Notes: a model not told the origin generated them from the letters alone. 64,000 nt of DNA from Thioclava sediminum (GCF_002020355.1 NZ_MPZV01000001.1:930001-994000), one strand, 5' to 3'. Shown: positions 37,530 to 46,321, numbered from the stretch's first letter. Numbers and translations are program-made.

Positions 37530-38333
37530 CTATCCTTGAGAGAAATTCGGCGCGCGCTTTTGCAGGTTCGCCATCACCATTTCCATCTGCGCGGGACCGC
37601 CGATGATCTCGGCCTGCAGCTCGGCTTCCAGCGCCAACCCGTCGCCGGGCGGCATCGTCCATGCCTGCTCCACCAGCGCCTTGCTCGCCGCCAGCGCCTC
37701 GGGGGAGCGCAGGGTGAATTCGGTGGCCATGTCGCGCGCCGCCTGCAGAGGGCTCTCGGCCACGCGCGTGATCAGCCCCAGCCGCTGCGCCTCACCGGCC
37801 TCCAGCACCCGGCCCGTCATCATCAGCTCTTTCGCGATATCCGCGCGGACTAATTTCGGCAGGCTCTGCGAGATGCCCATATCGGGGATCAGCCCCCATT
37901 TCGCTTCCATGATCGACAGCCGCGCATCCGGCGCCGCGATCCGGAAATCCGCGCCCAGAGCCAGCTGCATCCCCGCCCCGAAGGCCACCCCCTCGATCGC
38001 GGCGATTACCGGCACGGGCAGCTGCGCCCACCGCGTCACCGGGCGCTGAAATCGGTTCGCACCCTGCGCATCGCGTTCGGCCATCTGCGCCTTCACCCCC
38101 GCCAGATCGGCCGCGAAGCTTTGCATCACACTCAGGTCCAGCCCGGCCGAGAAACAGCCGCCCGCGCCGGCCACGATCACCGCGCGCAGGCCTTTTTTCT
38201 GCGACAGGTTCTGTGCCGCGTCAGCCAGCGCGTCGAACATCTCCAAGGTCCAGGCGTTCTTCTTTTCGGGGCGATTGAGGGTCACCTCCGCCACGCCTTG
38301 CGCGCTTACCGAAATCTGCACCGGGTCGGCCAT
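37530..38333 (-). CDS. Crotonase (enoyl-CoA hydratase/isomerase) family protein
   Basis: ATG 38333 ([13 protein letters not shown]) is 6 bases from GAGGAGG, better placed than ATG 38339; 267 residues. Oxyanion-hole segments are [16 protein letters not shown] and [18 protein letters not shown]. At the first catalytic acid of enoyl-CoA hydratase (GCEL) there is Gln (GMQL). The second Glu is kept in [11 protein letters not shown], together with an Asp at the place used by dienoyl-CoA isomerases (ADVG). A hydratase reaction is therefore unlikely, and an isomerase-type or other acyl-CoA reaction is more probable. Context gives no pathway. Confidence 0.88.
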   Translation of the reverse strand: MADPVQISVSAQGVAEVTLNRPEKKNAWTLEMFDALADAAQNLSQKKGLRAVIVAGAGGCFSAGLDLSVMQSFAADLAGVKAQMAERDAQGANRFQRPVTRWAQLPVPVIAAIEGVAFGAGMQLALGADFRIAAPDARLSIMEAKWGLIPDMGISQSLPKLVRADIAKELMMTGRVLEAGEAQRLGLITRVAESPLQAARDMATEFTLRSPEALAASKALVEQAWTMPPGDGLALEAELQAEIIGGPAQMEMVMANLQKRAPNFSQG

Positions 38334-38482
38334 GTCCATCCTCCTCGCTTGGCTTTGCGCACTATGCAGACCCGCCGCCCCCTCGCAAAGCGGAACGCGG
38401 GGTCATAAGTCAGGGATCAACTGCCGCGCAGCGTTGGACAGCTCTGCGCGGCGCGCTAGCTCTGCCCCGACGGAGGTTCCCC

Positions 38483-39487
38483 ATGCAGCAATTCTCACTT
38501 CTCGATCTGTCGCCCGTGCCCGAAGGCAAGACCGCAGCCGATGCGCTTGCGGGCACGGCCGATCTGGCCCGGATGGCCGAAGACGCGGGCTATCACCGCT
38601 TCTGGCTGGCCGAGCATCACAACATGCCCGGCATCGCGAGCGCCGCGACCTCGGTGCTGATCGGCCATGTCGCCTCGGTGACCAAGACGATGCGCGTCGG
38701 CGCGGGCGGCATCATGCTGCCTAACCATGCGCCGCTGGTGATCGCCGAGCAGTTCGGCACGCTCGCCACGCTCTATCCCGACCGGATCGACCTCGGTCTG
38801 GGCCGCGCGCCCGGCACCGATGGCGGCACCGCCCGCGCCCTGCGTCGCAACATGTCGCCGGAGGACACCTTCCCCGCAGACGTGCAGGAGCTGCTCGCCT
38901 ATTTCAGCGACGAGGCAGAGAATTTCCGGGTGCGCGCCATTCCGGGCGCAGGCACCCACGTCCCGATCTGGATCCTCGGCTCGAGCCTCTACGGCGCGCA
39001 GCTCGCCGCCTATCTCGGCCTGCCCTACGCCTTCGCGTCGCATTTCGCGCCCGACATGCTGGGCGATGCGCTCGACATCTATCGTCGGAGCTTCCGCCCG
39101 TCGGCCCATCTCGACAAGCCTTACGCGATGATGGCCGCCGGGGTCTTCGCCGCCGACACCGACGAGGAAGCGCAATATCTGCGCTCGTCTCAGGTGCTGG
39201 CCTTCGCGCGGCTTCGCTCGGGGATGCCGGGCAAGTTGCCCTACCCGGTCAAGGATCTCTCTGAAGTGCCGCCGCAGATGATGGTTCAGGTGCAACGCGC
39301 GCTGTCCTGCTCTGCCACCGGCTCCAAGGAGAAGGTGCGCGATGATCTGGCGCGCCTGATCGCGCAATACGAGCCCGACGAGCTGATGGTGACCGGGATG
39401 ATCCACGACGCCGATGCGCGTCAGAAGTCCTTCAAGATCGCCGCCGAAGTCCTCAGCGAGTTTCGCGAGCAATCCGCGGCGGCCTGA
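38483..39487 (+). CDS. LLM-class flavin-dependent oxidoreductase (luciferase-like)
   Basis: The 334-residue protein has the bacterial-luciferase barrel: [77 protein letters not shown] and [21 protein letters not shown]. This is the MsnO8/YhbW-like subgroup, FMNH2-dependent monooxygenases of mostly unknown substrate. It is followed by a strong terminator and stands alone. Confidence 0.94.
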   Translation: MQQFSLLDLSPVPEGKTAADALAGTADLARMAEDAGYHRFWLAEHHNMPGIASAATSVLIGHVASVTKTMRVGAGGIMLPNHAPLVIAEQFGTLATLYPDRIDLGLGRAPGTDGGTARALRRNMSPEDTFPADVQELLAYFSDEAENFRVRAIPGAGTHVPIWILGSSLYGAQLAAYLGLPYAFASHFAPDMLGDALDIYRRSFRPSAHLDKPYAMMAAGVFAADTDEEAQYLRSSQVLAFARLRSGMPGKLPYPVKDLSEVPPQMMVQVQRALSCSATGSKEKVRDDLARLIAQYEPDELMVTGMIHDADARQKSFKIAAEVLSEFREQSAAA

Positions 39488-39514
39488 GGCACGGCTCGAC
39501 ACTTGGAAATGCAA

Positions 39515-39543
39515 AGAGGCGGGCCCGAAAGCCCGCCTCTTTT
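39515..39543. terminator. Bidirectional terminator between LLM gene and the gluconate TRAP operon
   Basis: AGAGGCGGGC (39515-39524) pairs with GCCCGCCTCT (39531-39540), loop CCGAAA, followed by TTT on the plus strand and preceded by AAA, so it can serve both converging transcripts. Confidence 0.85.
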
Positions 39544-39562
39544 CGTTTCAATCCGTTCCGAT

Positions 39563-40888
39563 TCAGTGCCCGGTGATCGCCGGGAAAGCCACCAACAGCC
39601 CCACCGCGAGGATCTGGATCGCGATGAAGGGCAGCAGCGAGCGGAAGATCTCGCCCAGAGAGATGTCCTTCGGTGCGACCGATTTCAGGTAGAACGCGGC
39701 TGGCCCGAAGGGCGGCGACAGGAAGCTCACCTGCATGTTCATCGCGAAGACCACGCCGAACCAGACCGGGTCATAGCCGAGGTCTTTCACGATCGGCACG
39801 AAGATCGGCATCGTCAGCAGCGCGATCCCCACCCAATCGAGGAACATGCCGAGGAAGAACAGGATCGCCATCATCGTCAGGATCACGATGATCGGGGTGT
39901 CCGAGACGCCTTTCAGAAGCGACGACACGAAATCGATCCCGCCCATCAGGTTGAACACGCCGACCAGAGCCGATGCCCCGATACCGATCCAGACGATCAT
40001 CCCGCAGGTCGCGAGCGTCTGCAGCGCCGCCCCTTTGAGCATCGAGAGCGTCAGCTCGCCCCGGATGATGGTAGAGAGCATCACGCCCGCCACACCGAGC
40101 GCCGAAGCCTCGGTCACCGAGGCGATCCCGCCATAGATCGAGCCCAGCACGAAACCGATCACCAGCACCGGCAGGATCAGGCCTTTGAGGAGCTTGATCT
40201 TCTCGGACCACGGACGGTCGTCGGGCTCCGGCATAGGGGCCAGATCGGGGTTCAGCTTCACGCGGATGATCACGAAGATCACGTAGAAAGCCGCGAGCAT
40301 GAAGCCCGGGATGAAGGCCGAGGTGAAGAGGTCACCGATGGAGACGTTTGCGGTCAGGCCGTAGATGATCAGAACGATCGACGGCGGCACCATCGTGCCC
40401 AGCGAGCCGCCCGCGCAGATCACGCCGATGGCGAGCTTGCGGTCATAACCCTGACGGATCATCTGCGGCAGGGCCAGAAGACCCAGCAGCACGATCTCGC
40501 CGCCGATGATGCCCGACATCGCCGCGAGGATGACCGAGACGAAGATCGTCTGCACCGCCACCGCGCCGCGCATCCGACCGCCGACGAGTTTCATCGCCTC
40601 AAACAGATCGCGTGCGATGCCGGATCGGTCCAGAAGCGCCGCCATCATCACGAACATCGGCACCGAGACGAAGACGAAGCTCGAGACGAAGGAATAGACG
40701 CGACTGGTGATCAGCGGCACCGCCATCGGCCCGAACCAGCCAAGCGCGAAGATTAGCGCGACGAGCAGCGTCACGAAGGCCAGCGGCATGCCGGTCAGCA
40801 GAAGACCGATGAGCAGCGCGAACAGCAGGACCGTGCCATAGCCGATGCCCAGCGCGGAGAGGTCGAAACTCAGCAGATGTTCGATCAT
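39563..40888 (-). CDS. dctM: TRAP transporter large permease (DctM), gluconate locus
   Basis: The 441-residue protein has landmarks VPMFVMMAALLDRSGIARDL, MSGIIGGEIVLLGLLALPQM, CAGGSLGTMVPPSIVLIIYG and VTEASALGVAGVM. The region SFLSPPFGPAAFYLKSVAP near the C-terminus is the mannitol/chloroaromatic-like TRAP variant of the usual TPPVG signature. Start overlaps the dctQ stop (ATGA). It forms the transport subunit for the ligand bound by the SBP at 41569-42588. Confidence 0.94.
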   Translation of the reverse strand: MIEHLLSFDLSALGIGYGTVLLFALLIGLLLTGMPLAFVTLLVALIFALGWFGPMAVPLITSRVYSFVSSFVFVSVPMFVMMAALLDRSGIARDLFEAMKLVGGRMRGAVAVQTIFVSVILAAMSGIIGGEIVLLGLLALPQMIRQGYDRKLAIGVICAGGSLGTMVPPSIVLIIYGLTANVSIGDLFTSAFIPGFMLAAFYVIFVIIRVKLNPDLAPMPEPDDRPWSEKIKLLKGLILPVLVIGFVLGSIYGGIASVTEASALGVAGVMLSTIIRGELTLSMLKGAALQTLATCGMIVWIGIGASALVGVFNLMGGIDFVSSLLKGVSDTPIIVILTMMAILFFLGMFLDWVGIALLTMPIFVPIVKDLGYDPVWFGVVFAMNMQVSFLSPPFGPAAFYLKSVAPKDISLGEIFRSLLPFIAIQILAVGLLVAFPAITGH

Positions 40889-41496
40889 TTACCCGCCTCC
40901 GATGCGAAGGCGCCGCGCAGGTAGTTCACCGCCATGACGATGAATTGCACGACCATGAGGCAGAGCACGACGAGAAGGAAAATCTTGAGATAGGCCGGGA
41001 ATGGCGGATCCCAGGCACTGCCCGAAGTCTCGAAATGGACCTCGCCGCCGGGGCGGAAAATCGCCTTCATCACCATGCCGTAGGCGGCCCAGGCGAAGAA
41101 GCCGGCCGCGAAGAGGCAGATCAGCGAGATGATCGCGTCGAGGATGCGCTTCGCCCGGCCGGTGACCATGTCGTAGATCAGCACGACGCGGATATGGCTG
41201 TTGCGCACGACGCAGTAGAGCCCGCCATAGACGAAGGCCATCGCGCAGAGGAAGATCGTCGTCTCATGCGCCCAGATCGTCGGACTGTCGAAGCCGTAGC
41301 GCAGCACGACCTCGTTCAGAAGGATCAGCGCGGAGGCGATGATGCCGAGCGCGAAGACGATGCCCACCGCGTTGATCGCGCGGCCGAGGATGCCCGCTTC
41401 GGGGATGGTCGCCGCCTCGTCCTCGTTTTGCACCGGTTCCGGCGTATGCGGATCATGTGCGGGGTGATCCACCCCGGTCTTATCGGGTTGTGACAT
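40885..41496 (-). CDS. dctQ: TRAP transporter small permease (DctQ), gluconate locus
   Basis: The 203-residue protein has a 35-residue polar N-terminus rich in D/E/P/H, then four helices with the DctQ stretch YGGLYCVVRNSHIRVVLIYD. This is longer than the first DctQ in the window because of the N-terminal tail and a loop (GGEVHFETSGSAWDPPFPAY) before the last helix. It is translationally coupled to dctM and separated from dctP by a hairpin. Confidence 0.92.
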   Translation of the reverse strand: MSQPDKTGVDHPAHDPHTPEPVQNEDEAATIPEAGILGRAINAVGIVFALGIIASALILLNEVVLRYGFDSPTIWAHETTIFLCAMAFVYGGLYCVVRNSHIRVVLIYDMVTGRAKRILDAIISLICLFAAGFFAWAAYGMVMKAIFRPGGEVHFETSGSAWDPPFPAYLKIFLLVVLCLMVVQFIVMAVNYLRGAFASEAGK

Positions 41497-41525
41497 TGCA
41501 AAAACCGCTGCTGTCAGAAAACTGG

Positions 41526-41557
41526 AAAAGATGCGGGGCCGCGATCGCAGCCCCGCA
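41526..41557 (-). terminator. Leaky stem-loop terminator between dctP and dctQ
   Basis: On the minus strand TGCGGGGC pairs with GCCCCGCA around a 10-nt loop that contains GCGATCGC, and is followed by ATCTTTTCC. It sits between the binding-protein gene and the permease genes, as in the other transporter operons of the window. Confidence 0.7.
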
Positions 41558-41568
41558 CCGATAGGAGA

Positions 41569-42588
41569 TCAGAGAAGGTTGTTCTTCTTCAGGTAGTCGG
41601 TCAGGACGTCATAGACGTGCTGCGCCTTGTCCGACTTCTTGGCAACCTTTTCCCACTGGGTGATCGCGATGCGGCGGAACTTGGCGCGCTCTTCGTCCGA
41701 CCAGTCGTGGACGTGGATCTTGCCGCCTTCTTCAGCCTTGGCCACGGCCTTCTTGTCGGCCGCTGCGAGGTCGCTGACTTCCTTGTCCGCGAATTGCTTC
41801 ACCGACTCTTCGAAGGCTTTCTGCAGCTCGGGCGACAGGCTGTCCCATTCCTTCTTGTTCATCGCAACGCCGACGAGCGGCATCGAGTGGAAGCCCGGAT
41901 AGACCGGGTTCGGCGCGATGTCGTTGAGGCCCTGCGCCTGGTTGGTCGAGAACACGGTGTAGTCGGCCGCGTCGATCACGCCCTTGTCGAGCGCAGTGTA
42001 GACTTCCGAACCCGGCAGGTTCACCGGAGCAGCACCCGCCGCCGCGAAGACGTCCTGCACGAGACCTTCCGGCGCGCGCATCTTCAGACCCTTCAGGTCC
42101 GCCACGCCGTCGAGCGGCACTTTCGAGACGAGCGACTCGAGGCCCGTCGTGGTCGAGCCGACGTAGTGCAGGCCATAGGGCTGGAACAGGTCGTTCGCGA
42201 GTTGCTGGCCACCGCCATTGTTCATGAAGTCGAGAAGCTGATCGGTGCTCGACCATGCGCCGACCGGGTTACCCAGCAGCGAGAAGGCCGGGTCTTTCCC
42301 CGCGAAATAGGAGATGTCGGTCACGATGCCGTCGATGATGCCGGCACCGGTGGCGTCGAGCGTCTCGTTATGCTCGACGACGGAGCCCACGGGCATCATC
42401 TCGACCTGAATCTGGTTGTCGGTGCGCTCTGCGAGGTCCTTCGCCCAGTTCTGCTGCAGTTCGAAGTTCGGGTTACCCGCCGGGTCCGAGCTCTGGAACT
42501 TGTACTTGTGGGTTTCGGCATTCGCAGCGCTGGCCAGCGCCACGACGGCGACGCTCGCGAGGGCGATTTTACGGATCGGTTTCGTCAT
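41569..42588 (-). CDS. dctP: TRAP transporter substrate-binding protein (DctP), probable gluconate binder
   Basis: The 339-residue protein has a signal peptide cut near ANAET. Family landmarks are RTDNQIQVEMMPVGSVVEHN, GIVTDISYFAGKDPAFSLLG, LKGLKMRAPEGLVQDVFAA and NLPGSEVYTALDKGVIDAAD. It belongs to the larger DctP subgroup with an insertion near residue 80-110. Position in gntK-dctPQM, with a GntR operator upstream, points to gluconate or a close aldonate as ligand. That is inference from context. Confidence 0.92.
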   Translation of the reverse strand: MTKPIRKIALASVAVVALASAANAETHKYKFQSSDPAGNPNFELQQNWAKDLAERTDNQIQVEMMPVGSVVEHNETLDATGAGIIDGIVTDISYFAGKDPAFSLLGNPVGAWSSTDQLLDFMNNGGGQQLANDLFQPYGLHYVGSTTTGLESLVSKVPLDGVADLKGLKMRAPEGLVQDVFAAAGAAPVNLPGSEVYTALDKGVIDAADYTVFSTNQAQGLNDIAPNPVYPGFHSMPLVGVAMNKKEWDSLSPELQKAFEESVKQFADKEVSDLAAADKKAVAKAEEGGKIHVHDWSDEERAKFRRIAITQWEKVAKKSDKAQHVYDVLTDYLKKNNLL

Positions 42589-42612
42589 GGTGTCCTCCCT
42601 TAAAAGACGAAA

Positions 42613-43149
42613 TCAAACTTGAGGAGCCGTGAGGCCCCAGGCGTTCAATATCTGCGCACAAAGCGCCTCGGGCGCTTCGCGGATATCGCAGCTCAGCGGG
42701 GCCTCGTCGGGCCCCGGCATTTCCAGATCGGCCAGCTGACTGTCGAGCAGCGCGATCGGCATATAGTGGTTTTCGCGCGCGGCCATCCGCTCGGCGATCA
42801 GGTCGCGCGGCCCGGTGAGATGCGCGAGATGCATCACGCCGAGACTCTGGCGCAGGCGGTCCCGGTACGAGTGCTTGAGCGCCGAACAGGCGAAAACAAC
42901 CGTCCTGCCGTCGCGCCCCGCCTCGATCACGCCCTTCGCCACTAGGTCGAGCCAGTCCCAGCGCATCTCGTCATTGAGCGGCAGACCGGCGGCCATATGC
43001 GCAACATTCTCGGGCGGATGGAAATCGTCAGCATCGAGGAACACGCCGTCCACCGCTTGCGCCACGCGCTGCGCCACCGTCGTCTTGCCGGTGCCGCAAA
43101 CGCCCATCACAAGGACCGGTGTCGCGTTCGCATTGCTGCTGTTTACCAT
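42613..43149 (-). CDS. gntK: Gluconokinase
   Basis: The 178-residue kinase has Walker A MGVCGTGKTTVAQRVAQ, then the gluconokinase signature FLDADDFHPPENVAHMAAG and PLNDEMRWDWL. Further motifs are FACSALKHSYRDRLRQ, LTGPRDLIAERMAARENHYM and LLDSQLADLE. It phosphorylates gluconate to 6-phosphogluconate. It is the first gene of gntK-dctPQM and divergent from gntR, with a LacI-type operator 45-62 bp upstream of its start. Confidence 0.96.
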   Translation of the reverse strand: MVNSSNANATPVLVMGVCGTGKTTVAQRVAQAVDGVFLDADDFHPPENVAHMAAGLPLNDEMRWDWLDLVAKGVIEAGRDGRTVVFACSALKHSYRDRLRQSLGVMHLAHLTGPRDLIAERMAARENHYMPIALLDSQLADLEMPGPDEAPLSCDIREAPEALCAQILNAWGLTAPQV

Positions 43150-43193
43150 CTTGCCTTACCGGGTTCGCAGGTGTTTCTTGGACACAGAGGCGT

Positions 43194-43211
43194 AATGTAA
43201 GCGGTTACATT
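43194..43211. promoter_or_regulatory. GntR (LacI-family) operator
   Basis: AATGTAA-GCGG-TTACATT, 7-bp arms with a central CpG, in the gntK-gntR divergent gap. It closely resembles the gluconate repressor site of E. coli (ATGTTA-N4-TAACAT). It should repress gntK-dctPQM and probably gntR itself. Confidence 0.85.
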
Positions 43212-43257
43212 CGTCAATCGCCCTTTTAAAAAAGGGGTGCGACCACGGGGAGGGGCA

Positions 43258-44280
43258 ATGAATAAAAACAATGTAAATAAATCAGTTACGATGCGCGACG
43301 TCGCCGATCATGTCGGTGTAAGCGTTGCCACTGTTTCGCGCACCCTGCGCAATCCCGAGGTCGTCTCGCCGGCGGTGCGGGACAAAATCGCCGCCGCAAT
43401 CGAATCGCTCGGCTACCTGCCGGACCCTGCGGCCCGCGCCCTCGCGTCGACACGGTCGGACATTATCGGGGTGATCCTGCCCTCGGTGTCGAACAACGTC
43501 TTCGCCGATGTGATGGATGGGATCTATTCCGCGGTCGAGGGCACGCATCATTCGGTCCAGCTCGGCTATTCGCGCTACGCGCCGCTGTCGGAAGAGAACC
43601 TGATCCGTGTCTTCCTGCGCCAGCGCCCCGCCGGGCTGATCGTGGCCGGGGTTGACCAGACCGAGGCCGCGCAGGCACTGTTGCGCGAGGCGGGCTGCCC
43701 GGTGGTGCAGATCATGGAGACCGGCAGCAACCCCTATGACCGGATGATCGGGTTCTCGCATTACGACGCCGCCCGCGCCGCCACCGCGCATCTGATCGCG
43801 CAGGGCTATCGCCGCCCCGGTTTCTTGGGCGCGCGGATGGATCCGCGCACGCAGCGCCGCCTGCACGGGTTCCGCGACGAGCTGCGTGCCCATGGCATCG
43901 AGGAAGGTAAGCGCATCCAAACGACCACCCGCCCCTCCTCTGTGACGCTGGGCAGTCATCTCCTGGCGCAGCTGATGGATCTCGCCCCCGAGACCGACGC
44001 GATCTTCTGCATCAATGACGACCTAGCCCTTGGGGCGATGTTCGAAGCGCAGCGCCGCAACCTGCGGATTCCGGACGATCTGGGCATCTGCGGGTTCAAC
44101 GACATGGAGATGATGGCCGCCGCCGAACCGTCGATCTCCTCGGTGCGCACGTTCCGCCGCGAAATGGGCGAAGGCGCGGTGCAATTGATCCTCGATGCGC
44201 TGTCGGGGAGTGCGGCGCAGGAAAAGGTCGTCGACCTCGGCTTTCAGATCATCCAGCGTCGATCCACGCGCGGGCGCTGA
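43258..44280 (+). CDS. gntR: LacI-family transcriptional regulator of gluconate genes
   Basis: Start ATG 43258 has GGGGAGGGG upstream; 340 residues. The helix-turn-helix and hinge are typical: TMRDVADHVGVSVATVSRTL, then YLPDPAARALASTRSDIIGV. The effector domain contains SNNVFADVMDGIYSAVEG, CINDDLALGAMFEAQRR and GFNDMEMMAAAEPSISSVRT. The divergent gntK and the adjacent operator identify it as the gluconate repressor. Confidence 0.94.
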   Translation: MNKNNVNKSVTMRDVADHVGVSVATVSRTLRNPEVVSPAVRDKIAAAIESLGYLPDPAARALASTRSDIIGVILPSVSNNVFADVMDGIYSAVEGTHHSVQLGYSRYAPLSEENLIRVFLRQRPAGLIVAGVDQTEAAQALLREAGCPVVQIMETGSNPYDRMIGFSHYDAARAATAHLIAQGYRRPGFLGARMDPRTQRRLHGFRDELRAHGIEEGKRIQTTTRPSSVTLGSHLLAQLMDLAPETDAIFCINDDLALGAMFEAQRRNLRIPDDLGICGFNDMEMMAAAEPSISSVRTFRREMGEGAVQLILDALSGSAAQEKVVDLGFQIIQRRSTRGR

Positions 44281-44303
44281 CCGCCGCGACCTCGGATTAC
44301 GGA

Positions 44304-44420
44304 ATGCTCTGGAGTTCGGTCGTTCTCCTCGCCCTCGTGGCGGTTGCGGCCTATCTCGGAATTGAGCGGGTCGAGCGCGCCGTGCTGCGCCGCTACGGGG
44401 CCGAGCAACGCGCCAGATAA
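44304..44420 (+). pseudogene. Remnant: C-terminal end of an ABC transporter permease (38 codons)
   Basis: ATG 44304 to TAA 44420 encodes one hydrophobic helix (WSSVVLLALVAVAAYLG) and a basic tail (IERVERAVLRRYGAEQRAR). The last helix plus ERxERxxLRR tail looks like the end of an SsuC/TauC/ThiX-type binding-protein-dependent permease. The reading frame extends upstream only into the gntR stop region, so the rest of the gene is absent. It could instead be a real 38-residue membrane peptide. No good ribosome site precedes the ATG. Confidence 0.35.
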
Positions 44421-44438
44421 GATCGGGAGAGACATGAC

Positions 44439-45479
44439 ATGACGCCAGCCGTTTTCGCCATTCCGGGGGATATCACGCAACTGACCGGCGGGTTCATCTA
44501 CGAGCGCAAGCTGCTCGAGGCGCTGCGGGCCGAGGGTCGCCGCGTGGAGCATCTGGAACTGCCGCCCGGCTTCCCCGATGCGACGCCCGAGGAGACCAAG
44601 ACCGCGCGCCGCCAACTGACCGCCATTCCCGCGGAGGTGCCGGTGATCATCGACGGGCTGGTCTTCGGCTCGATCGACCCGGAGGTGCTCGACGCGATGT
44701 CCGCGCCCGTGGTGGCGATGCTGCACCATCCGCTGGGACTCGAGACCGGGCTGACCGAGGATCGCGCGCGTCATCTCCTGACACGGGAGGCGGAGAACCT
44801 GCGCCGCGCCGCCCATGTCGTCGTGCCGAGCCCGCATACCAGCGCCATTCTGCAAAAGGAGTTCGGCGTCACGCCGGAGCGGATCTCTATCGCGCTTCCG
44901 GGCTTCGACCGTCCGCCGGCGATGGAGAGCGCGAAACCCACTCCGCCGCTGATCCTCGCGGTCGGGCTATTTGCGCCGCGCAAGGGCCATGACGTGCTGA
45001 TCGACGCGTTGGCGGAGATCGCCGATCTGGACTGGCGCGCACAGATCGTGGGCAGCGCGCATGACCCGGAAGTCGCCAATGCGCTCGCGGCGCGGATCGC
45101 ACGGCTCGGACTGAGCGAGCGCGTGCAGCTTGCCGGACGGATGGAGCGCGACGCTCTGAATGCAGCCTATAGCGAGGCTTCGATCTTCGCGCTGGCGACG
45201 CGCTATGAGGGCTACGGGATCGTCTTCGGCGAGGCGATGCTGCACGGGCTGCCCATCGTGACCTGTCGCACGGGCGCGGTGCCCGACACGGTGCCGCCCG
45301 ATGCCGGGATTCTCGTGCCTGTGGACGCGCATCTCGACTTCGCCGAGGCACTGCGACAGCTTCTCCAAGACGCTGCTCTGCGCGAGCGGATGGGCGCGGC
45401 CTCGGCGGTGGCGGGCACCGCCCTGCCGGATTGGCGCGATACAGCGGCGATCATGGGTTCGGTGCTCGACAGCCTCTGA
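44439..45479 (+). CDS. Glycosyltransferase family 4
   Basis: The 346-residue GT-B enzyme has LTGGFIYERKLLEALRAEG near the N-terminus. The nucleotide-sugar half shows LAVGLFAPRKGHDVLIDALA, RVQLAGRMERDALNAAYSEA, FALATRYEGYGIVFGEAMLH with the EX7E-type acidic pair, and CRTGAVPDTVPPDAGILVPV. It would transfer a sugar from an activated donor to an unknown acceptor. No other polysaccharide gene is nearby. Confidence 0.92.
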   Translation: MTPAVFAIPGDITQLTGGFIYERKLLEALRAEGRRVEHLELPPGFPDATPEETKTARRQLTAIPAEVPVIIDGLVFGSIDPEVLDAMSAPVVAMLHHPLGLETGLTEDRARHLLTREAENLRRAAHVVVPSPHTSAILQKEFGVTPERISIALPGFDRPPAMESAKPTPPLILAVGLFAPRKGHDVLIDALAEIADLDWRAQIVGSAHDPEVANALAARIARLGLSERVQLAGRMERDALNAAYSEASIFALATRYEGYGIVFGEAMLHGLPIVTCRTGAVPDTVPPDAGILVPVDAHLDFAEALRQLLQDAALRERMGAASAVAGTALPDWRDTAAIMGSVLDSL

Positions 45480-45588
45480 GCTGCACCGAAAATCGGGCGA
45501 TTTCGCCTCTTAACTCCGGGCGCGCGAATTCACGGATCGCGCCTTCGGTTCCGACACGATTTTTTGCCCTATGTGATTGATCCGAAAA

Positions 45589-45613
45589 GGAACGTTGAGC
45601 GTGCGGGGCCGTT
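45589..45613 (+). promoter_or_regulatory. Perfect EcfG-type promoter (GGAAC-N16-CGTT) of the SYLF gene
   Basis: GGAAC 45589-45593, 16-nt spacer, CGTT 45610-45613, ending 31 bp before the ATG at 45645 with the ribosome site between. This is ideal promoter geometry. Confidence 0.6.
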
Positions 45614-45644
45614 TCATTTTCGTAATTTCAAAAGGAGGCATCTC

Positions 45645-46220
45645 ATGAAATCCAAGACCCGCACCCTCACCGCTGGTATCGCCGCAACCTTGATGGGCAC
45701 GATGGCGCTCGCTGCATCGCCCGCCAATGCGATGGACCACGCGAAAGGCGTCAAGCCGCGTCCGGATCTCGACAAGCACGTCGCTGCAGCACTGCAGCAA
45801 TGCGCCAGCCTCCAGGAGACCTGCCAGCAAGTCGCGACCAATTCCGCAGCCGTTCTGGTCTTCCCCGAAGTGACCACGGTCGACCTCGGCATTGGCGGTT
45901 CGGGCGGCTCCGGCGCGCTGATCGAGAACGGTAAGGTTCAGGGCTATTACGACATCGGCAAGGCCTCGGTCGGCCTCCAGCTCGGCGCCAAGCAGGCAAG
46001 CCAAATCTACGTCTTCCCGACCAAGAAATCGGTCAGCGAAGTCGAAAACGGCGGCGAATGGCATGTCGGAGCGGGCGCAGGCATCACCGTCGTCAACGCC
46101 AATGCGACCGCGAATGTCGAGACCGGCAAGCCGCGCGTCTATGTCTTCGACAGCTCGGGCCTGAACGGCGGCGCGAAGGTCAGCACGCTGCGCATCTGGA
46201 AAGACGGCGACAACAGCTAA
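45645..46220 (+). CDS. Secreted SYLF (YSC84-like) domain protein
   Basis: ATG 45645 with AAAGGAGG upstream; 191 residues. Signal peptide ends near ANAMD. The SYLF domain is seen in AAVLVFPEVTTVDLGIGGSG, SGALIENGKVQGYYDIGKAS, VGLQLGAKQASQIYVFPTKK and a closing GGAKVSTLRIWK. SYLF proteins bind phospholipids in eukaryotes; bacterial versions are periplasmic and often stress-induced. Consistent with that, a perfect EcfG-type promoter sits just upstream and a strong terminator follows. Confidence 0.92.
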   Translation: MKSKTRTLTAGIAATLMGTMALAASPANAMDHAKGVKPRPDLDKHVAAALQQCASLQETCQQVATNSAAVLVFPEVTTVDLGIGGSGGSGALIENGKVQGYYDIGKASVGLQLGAKQASQIYVFPTKKSVSEVENGGEWHVGAGAGITVVNANATANVETGKPRVYVFDSSGLNGGAKVSTLRIWKDGDNS

Positions 46221-46260
46221 TCGCAGGCGTCTTCCCCATCTGGGGAAGGCCCGCGATGAG

Positions 46261-46297
46261 AAAGGCCCCGGGGTTTGCTTCACCCCCGGGGCCTTTT
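46261..46297. terminator. Bidirectional rho-independent terminator (SYLF gene / dsbA)
   Basis: AAAGGCCCCGGGG (46261-46273) pairs with CCCCGGGGCCTTT (46284-46296), giving a 13-bp stem with T on both outgoing strands. It lies between two convergent genes. Confidence 0.9.
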
Positions 46298-46321
46298 GTT
46301 TGTCCGGCGAAGTGGCGCGGC

